A stretch of 10,047 nucleotides of DNA from a bacterium (GTDB lineage Bacteria; RBG-13-66-14): assembly GCA_026398675.1 (NCBI GenBank), contig JAPLSK010000144.1, forward strand, positions 1 through 10,047. Direction: 5' to 3'. Both the position numbers and the translations under genes were made by a program. Positions within the stretch are counted from its first letter, which is position 1, and the number at the start of each line of letters is the position of its first letter. Under the pieces are notes generated by a model. That model ran no database searches and was not told the origin of the DNA. It saw only the letters and a list, made by a program, of their open reading frames with translations. Positions 1 through 6,086 of this stretch are shown here, one piece after another.

Positions 1-1035
1 GTCCCACACCGGCGGCTCGCGCCAGTCCCGGCTGGTGACCGGCACCCGCTCGGCCAGCCCCAGGGCGGTCCACACGGCCTCGAGGCAGCCGCTGAAGCCC
101 AACTCTCCGCCGCGCAACTGGAGCGGCGACCGGATACCGGCGAGCCGCAGTGAGGCCAGTTCGCGCACCCCGTGACGGTCCGGCGGCTGCCCCGTCGCCA
201 GAATGGCCCAGACCTCGGCCGGCGACGAGGCGGGCGGGAAATTCAGCGTGTAAACCCTCGACCGATCGCGTTGCTCGCTTAAATGCGGCGTCCGGGTAGA
301 ATCCAGGGCGGCGGGGTCGAGGCAGTCCACGGCCACCGCCACGACGGGTGGCGTATCGGCGAGCCGGAGCTCCGGCGCGGCGTTTTCGGGGCCGAGATTG
401 ACCAGGATGACCACGAGGACCAGGGCGGCGATCGAGCTGCCCAACAGGAGCATGGAGCGCAATCGGCGCCGGGACTTCCAACTTCCGCCCAGGTAGAGCC
501 CAACGACCAGGGCGACGAGCCGGAGCGCCAGGAATCCGATAGCCGCCGCCGCCGCCAGGAACAGAACACTCAGCCAATCCGCCGCCTGCGTGGGGGAGAA
601 GACCCTTCCCAGGAGCCATACCGCCGCCAGAAAGCCGCCGAAAGCCAGTCCGCCGACCGCCGCCAGGACCCGGCGGAACCACGCCGCCGCATCCTCGGGC
701 AGGGGACGTCGTCCGACGAGCTGGGTGATCAGGCCGACGAGGGCCATCAGCGCGGCCGAGATGAGAAGGGCGGGGAAAAAAACGTAGAGGGCCAGGAGCA
801 GGCCTTCGCCGATATTTCCCAGGTAGGCCGAGTTCGTCTCGACGAGGGCCAGGGAAAGCCAGGCGCTCCAGAGACCGCCCACCACCAGCCAGGCGCGTAA
901 GGCGGCCGTCCAGAGCTGGGCGGGTCCGGGCCGCGTGCCGCCGCCCACCACGAAACGCGCCACCGGGTTGTGCAGGTAACCCCGTTCCCTCAGTTGCGCG
1001 CGAATCTCGTCCAGCCTGTCATCTGTGTCGTTCAC
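1..1035 (-). CDS. Membrane protein with alkaline-phosphatase-superfamily (type I phosphodiesterase-like) domain, 5' part
   Basis: The minus strand is open for 345 codons from a GTG at 1035 to the window edge, so the 3' end is missing. Residues 1-45 are polar. About five hydrophobic segments follow (near 46-66, 76-106, 124-146, 152-182 and 194-214). From residue 230 a domain begins that looks like the N-terminus of alkaline-phosphatase-superfamily phosphodiesterases: a VVAVAVDCLD strand with candidate metal ligands D237 and D240, TPHL at 249-252, an SSPAEVW stretch (270-276) where the nucleophilic Ser/Thr usually lies, and ATGQPPDRHGV at 280-290. The usual Gly after the first Asp is Cys here. 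The family hydrolyses or transfers phosphate or phosphonate esters; the substrate is unknown. An in-frame ATG at 1068 would add 11 residues, but it overlaps a good -35 box, so I prefer the GTG. The gene diverges from the polyferredoxin gene. Confidence 0.75.
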   Translation of the reverse strand, partial: MNDTDDRLDEIRAQLRERGYLHNPVARFVVGGGTRPGPAQLWTAALRAWLVVGGLWSAWLSLALVETNSAYLGNIGEGLLLALYVFFPALLISAALMALVGLITQLVGRRPLPEDAAAWFRRVLAAVGGLAFGGFLAAVWLLGRVFSPTQAADWLSVLFLAAAAAIGFLALRLVALVVGLYLGGSWKSRRRLRSMLLLGSSIAALVLVVILVNLGPENAAPELRLADTPPVVAVAVDCLDPAALDSTRTPHLSEQRDRSRVYTLNFPPASSPAEVWAILATGQPPDRHGVRELASLRLAGIRSPLQLRGGELGFSGCLEAVWTALGLAERVPVTSRDWREPPVWD

Positions 1036-1044
1036 TTGCGGCCG

Positions 1045-1073
1045 ATGGTATCCACGCCCACCGTTCATGTCAA
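1045..1073 (-). promoter_or_regulatory. Predicted promoter of the phosphatase-like gene, leaderless arrangement
   Basis: Reading the minus strand, TTGACA (1073-1068) is followed by a 17-bp spacer and TACCAT (1050-1045). Transcription would begin near 1037-1038, two or three bases before the GTG at 1035, and there is no Shine-Dalgarno sequence. The -35 hexamer is a perfect sigma-70 match and the -10 matches at four of six positions. The start site is inferred from spacing. Confidence 0.55.
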
Positions 1074-1082
1074 GACACGGCC

Positions 1083-1111
1083 TTGCGGGACGACGGGCGA
1101 TGTTTTACCAT
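1083..1111 (+). promoter_or_regulatory. Predicted promoter of the polyferredoxin gene
   Basis: TTGCGG (1083-1088), a 17-bp spacer and TACCAT (1106-1111) copy the spacing and -10 box of the divergent promoter. The expected transcription start is near 1118, giving a leader of about 25 nt before the GTG at 1144. The -35 box is weak. The two promoters are back to back, with their -35 boxes 9 bp apart, so a single regulator could affect both. Confidence 0.35.
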
Positions 1112-1143
1112 TAACCTAGATTTTTGAGAAAACGGCGGACCCC

Positions 1144-2502
1144 GTGGGCGACCTTCACACGACAATCTGGAAAAGACCCAGGCTCAGCCGATATCGGTTG
1201 TTCGTTCAGCTGGCGTCCCTGGCGGTGTCCGCCTGTCTGGTGACCCTTTTCGTTCTCTTCGCCCTCTCACTGCAAACGGGGGAATCGGCTGGGATTGAGC
1301 GCCCGGCGGGCATCGAGGCGCTGACCCCTCATCTGGGCTACATCGAGCTCGTCTACGCCGTCCGCGCCGGCCAAATCGCCTGGATCCACCCCGCGGCCCT
1401 CGGATTTTTCCTCCTGTTCTTCGTCCTGTCCATTCTGGTTAAAAAGGGCTTCTGCAGTCACCTCTGCCCCCTGGGGACGATAAGCGAGGGGCTGTGGTGG
1501 CTGGGGAAAAAGATTACCCGGGGTCGCGAGCCGCGCCTGCCGTCTTTCATAGACCTGCCTCTCAGGCTGGCCAAATACCTCCTCCTCGGGTACTTCCTCA
1601 TCAAGGTGGCCACCCTGACCCTGGAAACCCTCCAGCAGCTGGCCTACTCCCCGGCGGTCAAACTGTCGGACCTGCGCATCTTCCACTTCTTCGCCCTGCT
1701 CCCGGAGTGGATGTGGTTCGTCCTCGGCGGCATCGTCGTTTTATCCCTCTTCATCCCCCGCTTCGTCTGCCGGTACGCCTGCCCCTATGGCGCGCTCCTG
1801 GGGGTCGCCTCCACCGCTTCTCCCCTGAAAATTTACCGCGACGAGTCCCGCTGCGTCGTCGGCTGTATGGACTGCGCCGGTGTCTGCCCGGCCTGGGTCA
1901 ACCTGAGGAAACCGGGGGCCATCCTGCACGACGAATGCCACCTCTGCCTGCGCTGCCTGGACGCCTGCCCCACCCCGGGCGCGCTCACGCTGAAGGCCTT
2001 CAAGAAACCGGTCCCCGGTTGGATCGTCCCCGCCGCCGTGGTTGGCATCGTCGTCCTGGGGCTCGGCCTGATGTACGTCTGCGGCGGGTTCGAGAACGAA
2101 ATTTCGCGGGAGGAGTACCTGGCGAGGATCGGACAGATAGACGAACCGCTGTACGCCTTCCACCCCGGCGCCCCTGAAGTTCCCGCCGCGGCCACCCCAT
2201 ACGACGGGGAACTATTCAAACCGCTCAGGACGTATGTTGGGAAGCCCCGCAAGGTGCTCGAGCTGCTCCCGATGCTCGATTTTGAGGTGGGGGTGGCGGC
2301 AAGCGGCCTGGCGGGCGGGCTCGAAAACCAACTGAATCGGGAAGAGGAAAGCGCTCGCAAAACCGAGCCGATCGTGGACACGACCCTCCGCAAAGACGAA
2401 GGAGCACAGGAGCCGCCGACGGCGGAAGAGCCCGAAGGCGAGGCCGGCGCGGTGACTCCGCCGCCCGAGGTCCCGGAGCCGGAATCGCCGGATCCGGGTT
2501 GA
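1144..2502 (+). CDS. NapH/MauN-like membrane polyferredoxin with long C-terminal tail
   Basis: The 452-residue protein has membrane segments near 18-42, 80-100, 140-160, 190-206 and 292-313. CSHLCP (C104, C108) and CRYACP (C209, C213) follow TM2 and TM4, the paired CxxxCP loops of the NapH/CcoG/NosR-type family. Two ferredoxin-like [4Fe-4S] sites follow: C237-x3-C241-x2-C244-x3-C248-P and C265-x2-C268-x2-C271-x3-C275-P. With the N-terminus inside, all cysteine motifs are cytoplasmic and the tail after TM5 is outside. In this family such proteins pass electrons between the quinone pool or cytoplasmic donors and periplasmic partners. No NapG, NosZ or other known partner is visible here. The tail (about 314-452) is unusual: its last 60 residues are Pro/Glu-rich and probably disordered. 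The GTG at 1144 has only a weak GGCGGA upstream, and an in-frame TAG 30 nt upstream limits alternatives. DUF4349 genes follow after 49 nt. Confidence 0.8.
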   Translation: MGDLHTTIWKRPRLSRYRLFVQLASLAVSACLVTLFVLFALSLQTGESAGIERPAGIEALTPHLGYIELVYAVRAGQIAWIHPAALGFFLLFFVLSILVKKGFCSHLCPLGTISEGLWWLGKKITRGREPRLPSFIDLPLRLAKYLLLGYFLIKVATLTLETLQQLAYSPAVKLSDLRIFHFFALLPEWMWFVLGGIVVLSLFIPRFVCRYACPYGALLGVASTASPLKIYRDESRCVVGCMDCAGVCPAWVNLRKPGAILHDECHLCLRCLDACPTPGALTLKAFKKPVPGWIVPAAVVGIVVLGLGLMYVCGGFENEISREEYLARIGQIDEPLYAFHPGAPEVPAAATPYDGELFKPLRTYVGKPRKVLELLPMLDFEVGVAASGLAGGLENQLNREEESARKTEPIVDTTLRKDEGAQEPPTAEEPEGEAGAVTPPPEVPEPESPDPG

Positions 2503-2537
2503 TAGCTGAAAGTTGACACCGTCCAACCAACGGATTT

Positions 2538-2544
2538 AAGGGAG
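2538..2544 (+). promoter_or_regulatory. Shine-Dalgarno site that fixes the start of the first DUF4349 gene
   Basis: AAGGGAG lies 7 nt before the ATG at 2552 but only 1 nt before the in-frame GTG at 2546. The ATG is therefore the better start, removing two residues from the longest reading frame. Confidence 0.7.
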
Positions 2545-2551
2545 CGTGAAG

Positions 2552-3637
2552 ATGAAAACACGCATTTTCTCGGCACTCCTTTTCGTTCTGACCCTGGCGC
2601 TCGTATCGGGGTGCAGCGAGGGGACGCAGGACCCCTACTCCAAGTACTACTCCAACGAGAGCGGCTCAACGACAGCGGAAGCGGACCGGAATCGGGCCCT
2701 CGGGGAGTACCAGGAGTCGGTCCAGACCGCCCTGGAAGGAGCCACCGGGAACGTCGCCGCCACCGCCCCCTTGGGCGGGTTCGCCGGGGGCGGCCAGGCC
2801 GACGTGGCGCGTACCGGCGTAACCGAAGTCGAGAAGGGGAACGTCGGGATGCCCACCGCCGAGGAGAACACACCCGGACCGGCCGGAGACGAGGCCGAGG
2901 CCGACGTCACCACCGAGACAGAAACCATCGCTATGGAGCGCAAGCTCATCTACGAGACTTCCATGACCGTGGTGGTGGACGACCTGGATCAGGGCCGCCA
3001 GGATGTGGAAGAAATCGTCAAGGCCAACCACAAGGAGGGCACCACCCCGGTCTTCATCACCCAACAGCAGGTGGACCGCGAGGTGGGCCGCGTGGGGCGC
3101 ATCCACTACACCATCCGCTGCCATGCCGACGTCCGCGAGCGGGTCGTCGCGGCGCTGCGCGAGGTGGGCGAGGTGTGGGCCGAGGATTCCACCGTGGAGG
3201 ACGTCACCCGGCGCTACTACGATCTGGAGAAGCAGCAGGATCTTCTGGAGGCCGACTACGCCATCGCCAAGGCCGCCTTCGCGGAGGCCGAGGCCCGGGG
3301 CGCCCGCGCCGCGGAGCTCGAAATGCTGAAGGCCGAGATGGAGCGCATCTCCGAAGCGCTCGGCGAGACCAAGGGCCAGCTCAAGGGCTTCGACGACCTG
3401 ATCACCCTGCCCACAATCTACCTCACCCTGGAGGAGAAGGACCCGACCACCAGCTACTCGGGCTGGCGCGTGGTCGAGGAGGGCTTCACCGTCGCCTACA
3501 AGGCCATCGTCAACATCCTGAAGTTCGTCATCATCATCGTCGGCGTGGGTCTCGTGGTCGCGCTCCTCTTCCTGCCGACCTTCCTCCTCGTGCGCTGGAT
3601 CGTCCGGTCGGTGCAGCGGACTCGGGTCAAGGAGTAG
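2552..3637 (+). CDS. DUF4349-type lipoprotein, first of three
   Basis: The 361-residue protein has a lipoprotein signal peptide with lipobox LVSGC (lipidated Cys21). Residues 22-125 are polar and low-complexity, rich in Glu, Gly, Thr and Ala. The DUF4349-like region then runs from about 130 (KLIYETSMTVVVDDLDQ), through a conserved block near 196-225 (L-x2-VGEV, EDVTRRYYDLEK), a charged coiled coil (about 225-282) and a TIYLTLEE strand, to a membrane segment near 322-348 and a basic cytoplasmic end. It would be held to the membrane at both ends, by lipid and by helix, with the coiled coil outside. DUF4349 function is not established. The stop is TAG, and the next gene starts 3 nt later in the same reading frame behind its own AAGGAG site and signal peptide. 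Confidence 0.8.
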   Translation: MKTRIFSALLFVLTLALVSGCSEGTQDPYSKYYSNESGSTTAEADRNRALGEYQESVQTALEGATGNVAATAPLGGFAGGGQADVARTGVTEVEKGNVGMPTAEENTPGPAGDEAEADVTTETETIAMERKLIYETSMTVVVDDLDQGRQDVEEIVKANHKEGTTPVFITQQQVDREVGRVGRIHYTIRCHADVRERVVAALREVGEVWAEDSTVEDVTRRYYDLEKQQDLLEADYAIAKAAFAEAEARGARAAELEMLKAEMERISEALGETKGQLKGFDDLITLPTIYLTLEEKDPTTSYSGWRVVEEGFTVAYKAIVNILKFVIIIVGVGLVVALLFLPTFLLVRWIVRSVQRTRVKE

Positions 3638-3640
3638 CCG

Positions 3641-4324
3641 ATGCACAGGCTGATAACGACGCTCGCCGTTCTGGTCGCTGGGCTCGGCTTCGCCCAGGAA
3701 CAGGGGCCGGAGGGAACCGAAATTTACCAGACCTTCTCCGGCCGCCTGGTGGTGACGGTGGACGACTTTGAAAAAGCCTCCGCGGAGGCCAAGGCGGCCC
3801 TTCCCTCCGATCGCGGGACGCTCTTGAACATCGAGTCGAGCCAAACCAAGGACGAACTGGACGAAATTCACCTGGAGTACGTCGTCCGGGCGGACTACGC
3901 CGAAGAGCTCCTGGCCAAGCTCACCGCCCTGGGCGAGGTGATAGTGGAGGAGACGGGGCTCACCGACGTTACGAAACGGGTCGGCGAGCTGCGCGATGAG
4001 GTGGACACCCGCACCGCCCGGGTCGCGGAACTGGAGAAAGAGGCCGACCGGCCGGGGCTGACGATGGACGACCGAATCGCCGTCCAGCGCGACCTGTCGA
4101 GGGAAAAAAGCGAGCTCGAGCGCGCCTCGGGCACTCTGGCCAAGCTCCTGGATGACACGAAGATGTACCCCCTCGAGGTCACCCTGGTCGAGGGGTACGT
4201 GGACCGGATGACCGAGGTCGAACAGGCGCTCTTCACCATCGTGCTGCCCGGCCTGGCCCTCTTGATCGCGGCTTTCTTCCTGGGCCGGCTGCTGGGCAAA
4301 CGCGGGGGAGGCAAGGATGCGTAA
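3641..4324 (+). CDS. DUF4349-like membrane protein, second of three
   Basis: This 227-residue paralogue is the shortest of the three. It has a signal peptide ending near AQ (residues 18-19), then GRLVVTVDDFEKA (34-46), an ALGEVIVEETGLTDVTKR block (96-112), a charged coiled coil (112-172), the strand MYPLEVTLVE and a C-terminal membrane segment at about 198-214 with a basic end. These landmarks align one by one with both neighbours. It lacks the low-complexity region of the first protein and has no lipobox. The ATG is preceded by AAGGAG with 6-nt spacing, and the gap to the preceding stop is 3 nt, implying translational coupling. The tyrosine-rich part after DVT in the other two copies is replaced by RVGELRDEV, so this copy has diverged most. 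Confidence 0.75.
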   Translation: MHRLITTLAVLVAGLGFAQEQGPEGTEIYQTFSGRLVVTVDDFEKASAEAKAALPSDRGTLLNIESSQTKDELDEIHLEYVVRADYAEELLAKLTALGEVIVEETGLTDVTKRVGELRDEVDTRTARVAELEKEADRPGLTMDDRIAVQRDLSREKSELERASGTLAKLLDDTKMYPLEVTLVEGYVDRMTEVEQALFTIVLPGLALLIAAFFLGRLLGKRGGGKDA

Positions 4325-5213
4325 ATCCATAAACAAGGGGCTTAAGCCCCTTGTCTCGGGCGCGGTATTCCTGGGGCTGATCCTCCTTCCCGCCCTCGCC
4401 CTGGCGACGGCGCCGGGGGAGACGATTGACTGGGCGAACGTCGAGCACGCCCGGTCTCCCGAGCCGGCCGGGGACGAGGTGACGCTCACCCTCCCGCTCC
4501 CCGGCGACCAGATCGGCTACGAGACGGTCACCCGCCCGCGGATGATCGAGGTCGAGGTCGGCCTCATCGTCCTGGTTGACGACTTCAGCCAGGCGCTCGC
4601 CGAAATTCAAGGCGCCTTCAAAGGCGAGGACGGCTTCATCGCCCAACTCTCCTACATCCGCCCCTACGAGGAACCGTCGGCGGGGCGGGTCATCTTCCAG
4701 ATCCGCACGGACGTCCGCGACGACTTGGTGAAGAAACTCTCCGCCCTGGGAGAGGTCATCCAGGAGGAGCGCACCAGCACCGACGTCAGCCAGGAGTTCT
4801 ACGCCCAAAAACGGGAATTGGAGGACCTGCAGGCCCGGATGACGGCACTCCGGCAGGAACTGAAAGAGGAGACCTCGCCGGCGCGCGTCCAGAACCTCGA
4901 GCGGGACCTAGCCGACCTGGAGCGCCAGGCGGCCGACCTTTTAATCGCCAACCCCCAGCTCGACGGCAACGTGGGCCTCACCTCGATTTTTCTGACCCTC
5001 ACCGAGGACGAGGGTATCATCCCCGAGCCGGGCACCGACCTCCTCAACCGCGGCGTGTCCGAAGGCTACATCGCGCTCATGAACGTGGTGCGCGTCCTCA
5101 TCATCGTCCTCGTAGTCGGCGTGCCCGTGGGGTTGCTGGGTCTGGCGGTATATCTCCCGCTCCGGCGGGCGGTGAAGAGGCGCGCGAAAAAAGCCCCCAC
5201 CGGCGGAGCTTAA
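4317..5213 (+). CDS. DUF4349-like membrane protein, third of three, with a palindromic repeat in its signal peptide
   Basis: The 298-residue protein starts at an ATG overlapping the previous stop by 8 nt, with GGAGG 5 nt upstream, so the start is well supported. The signal peptide has its hydrophobic core at about 15-30 and likely cleavage near ALA-TA. Its early part (residues 6-13, NKGLKPLV) is encoded by a perfect 22-bp palindrome that also occurs elsewhere in the window. Family landmarks follow: VGLIVLVDDFSQA (81-93), LSALGEVIQEERTSTDVS (141-158), a coiled coil (about 160-215), LTSIFLTLTE (221-230), and a C-terminal membrane segment at about 257-280 with a strongly basic tail. An extra polar segment lies at 33-70. 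The function is unknown. Its place in the same operon suggests that the three proteins assemble together. Confidence 0.78.
   Translation: MRKSINKGLKPLVSGAVFLGLILLPALALATAPGETIDWANVEHARSPEPAGDEVTLTLPLPGDQIGYETVTRPRMIEVEVGLIVLVDDFSQALAEIQGAFKGEDGFIAQLSYIRPYEEPSAGRVIFQIRTDVRDDLVKKLSALGEVIQEERTSTDVSQEFYAQKRELEDLQARMTALRQELKEETSPARVQNLERDLADLERQAADLLIANPQLDGNVGLTSIFLTLTEDEGIIPEPGTDLLNRGVSEGYIALMNVVRVLIIVLVVGVPVGLLGLAVYLPLRRAVKRRAKKAPTGGA
4333..4354. repeat. 22-bp perfect palindrome (copy A), inside a coding region
   Basis: ACAAGGGGCTT is followed directly by its exact reverse complement. The ACAAGGGG/CCCCTTGT arms are identical to those of copies B and C; only the centre differs (CTTAAG here). 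The right flank continues with CTC, as in copy C. It lies within codons 6-13 of the third DUF4349-like gene and keeps the frame open. Confidence 0.85.
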
Positions 5214-5228
5214 AGGAGTGACACGGCC

Positions 5229-5675
5229 GTGAAGAGATTCATCCTGCCGACGCTGACCGCGCTCCTCCTCGTCGGGTGCGGGGAGGAGAAAACCGTCGAG
5301 GAGAACGGCGCCGGTGAAATCGCGCGTTTCGACCCGGCGGTCGAGCGCGAGATAGAGGCGGCGGCGGACGGCTTCTTCGCCGAGCTCACGATGCTCCACG
5401 AGCCGGAGGCCAAGGCCTACATGGATTTCACGAAAATCGGGGACCGCGAGTGGGACGAATACTGGAAGAGGCTGAAGAGCTACGACCTGGAGGTGGGCTC
5501 GGTTACTCTGTTGGGGGTCGAGCCGCCGGCGGCGGACGAACCGAGTATCGCCCGCATCGGCGTGGACGCGGAGCTGCTGGTGTCGGGCAAGGAGGTTAGC
5601 GTCGAGGCCTACAGCCTCCCGCTCGTCAAAACGCCCGACGGCTGGCGGCTGACTGAGCTGCCCTTCGCCGAGTAA
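5229..5675 (+). CDS. Small putative lipoprotein, last gene of the envelope operon
   Basis: The 148-residue protein has a short signal peptide and lipobox LLVGC, with Cys17 as the lipid site. The mature part (about 35-148) is compact: a helical stretch (AVEREIEAAADGFFAELTMLHEPEAKAYMDF), then alternating strands ending in LPLVKTPDGWRLTELPF. This helix-then-strands order with a final GW-R-L strand resembles NTF2-like (SnoaL/DUF4878-type) lipoproteins, but I do not recognise a specific family. The GTG start at 5229 has AAGGAG 10 nt upstream, just inside and after the TAA of the preceding gene; an earlier GTG at 5219 runs into a stop. The gene follows the DUF4349 trio by 15 nt and ends before repeat B and a terminator. 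A role with those membrane proteins is inferred from position only. Confidence 0.75.
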   Translation: MKRFILPTLTALLLVGCGEEKTVEENGAGEIARFDPAVEREIEAAADGFFAELTMLHEPEAKAYMDFTKIGDREWDEYWKRLKSYDLEVGSVTLLGVEPPAADEPSIARIGVDAELLVSGKEVSVEAYSLPLVKTPDGWRLTELPFAE

Positions 5676-5689
5676 ACCTCAACCTAAAG

Positions 5690-5749
5690 AAGAGACAAGG
5701 GGTTTAACCGAGCGAAGCGAGCTATGCCCCTGGCAAAACCCCTTGTCTT
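5690..5749. repeat. CAAGGGG inverted repeat (copy B), expanded by an internal insert
   Basis: The left arm (AGACAAGGGGTTT, ending at 5705) and the right arm (AAACCCCTTGTCT, 5736-5748) are exact reverse complements over 13 bp, with about 30 bp between them. The insert includes GAGCGAAGCGAGC. It lies between convergent genes and could fold as a long hairpin in either transcript. Confidence 0.75.
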
Positions 5750-5758
5750 CATTTAAGG

Positions 5759-5782
5759 AAAGCGGACGTCGGTCCGCTTTTT
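5759..5782 (+). terminator. Intrinsic terminator after the polyferredoxin/DUF4349 operon
   Basis: AAAGCGGAC (5759-5767) and GTCCGCTTT (5772-5780) form a 9-bp stem with a GTCG loop. The stem runs into a T-run (5778-5782) followed by CTTC. Reading the minus strand, the hairpin is followed by TTTCCTT, so it may also slow transcription coming from trpS and the zinc-ribbon gene. Confidence 0.75.
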
Positions 5783-5798
5783 CTTCGCCCCGACGGAG

Positions 5799-6071
5799 CT
5801 ACGACGCCCGCCAGCGCTTGAGATTCGGAAAGACGCGCTCCATCGTCGTCCGCGCGTCCTCGGCGGACATGTGCCCCTCTCGGGCGATGAAGTCAACGAC
5901 GAAATCCCGCATGTCCTCCATCTTGGCCTCGGATTGGGTGAAGGCGCCCCCCTGGTAGCAGTGGTGGCAGTACTCCGCGCTCTTCGAGCCGTCGGCCTCG
6001 GTGCCGAAGTGCGCCTCCTCGGTCAGGGGCATGGCGCAGCTCTGGCAGATGGGCTCCTTGAATGCGTCCAT
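5799..6071 (-). CDS. Small putative zinc-ribbon protein
   Basis: The 90-residue protein has two CxxC knuckles: Cys9/Cys12 in ICQSCAMPL and Cys35/Cys38 in EYCHHCYQGGAF. With the DGSKSAEYC stretch between them, this matches the putative zinc-ribbon family PF12674 (CxSCxMPL ... G-x-DGS-x2-YC-x2-CY-x2-G-x-F). Residues 45-90 form a likely helical tail (EDMRDFVVDFIAREG, then MERVFPNLKRW). The family is usually annotated as hypothetical. The four cysteines suggest one structural Zn site, and the protein is probably cytoplasmic since there is no signal peptide. It starts 15 nt after trpS ends on the same strand, with AAGGAGG 4 nt before the ATG, so it is probably cotranscribed with trpS. The stop is TAG. 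A functional link to tRNA charging is not shown. Confidence 0.8.
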   Translation of the reverse strand: MDAFKEPICQSCAMPLTEEAHFGTEADGSKSAEYCHHCYQGGAFTQSEAKMEDMRDFVVDFIAREGHMSAEDARTTMERVFPNLKRWRAS

Positions 6072-6086
6072 CGTCCCTCCTTGAAT

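Noticed and set aside
283..900. A 205-codon plus-strand frame
   Set aside because: It is antisense to the phosphatase-like membrane gene, whose minus-strand frame stays open for 345 codons with clear helices and motifs.
2513..2540. TTGACA with a TTTAAG 16 bp later, upstream of the first DUF4349 gene
   Set aside because: The start of transcription would fall after the Shine-Dalgarno site at 2538-2544 and near the start codon, removing the ribosome site. The -10 box also does not follow the TAnnAT form seen at the other promoters.
2611..3771. A 386-codon plus-strand frame rich in Arg and Gly
   Set aside because: It is a frame shadow of the first DUF4349 gene, dominated by Arg/Gly/Pro, and has no ribosome site.
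2666..4489. A 607-codon open frame on the minus strand across the DUF4349 genes
   Set aside because: It lies antisense to three genes with signal peptides, membrane helices, ribosome sites and aligned paralogous motifs. Its product is a His/Gly/Leu/Glu-rich mixture with no recognisable domain, typical of the open antisense frame in GC-rich coding DNA.
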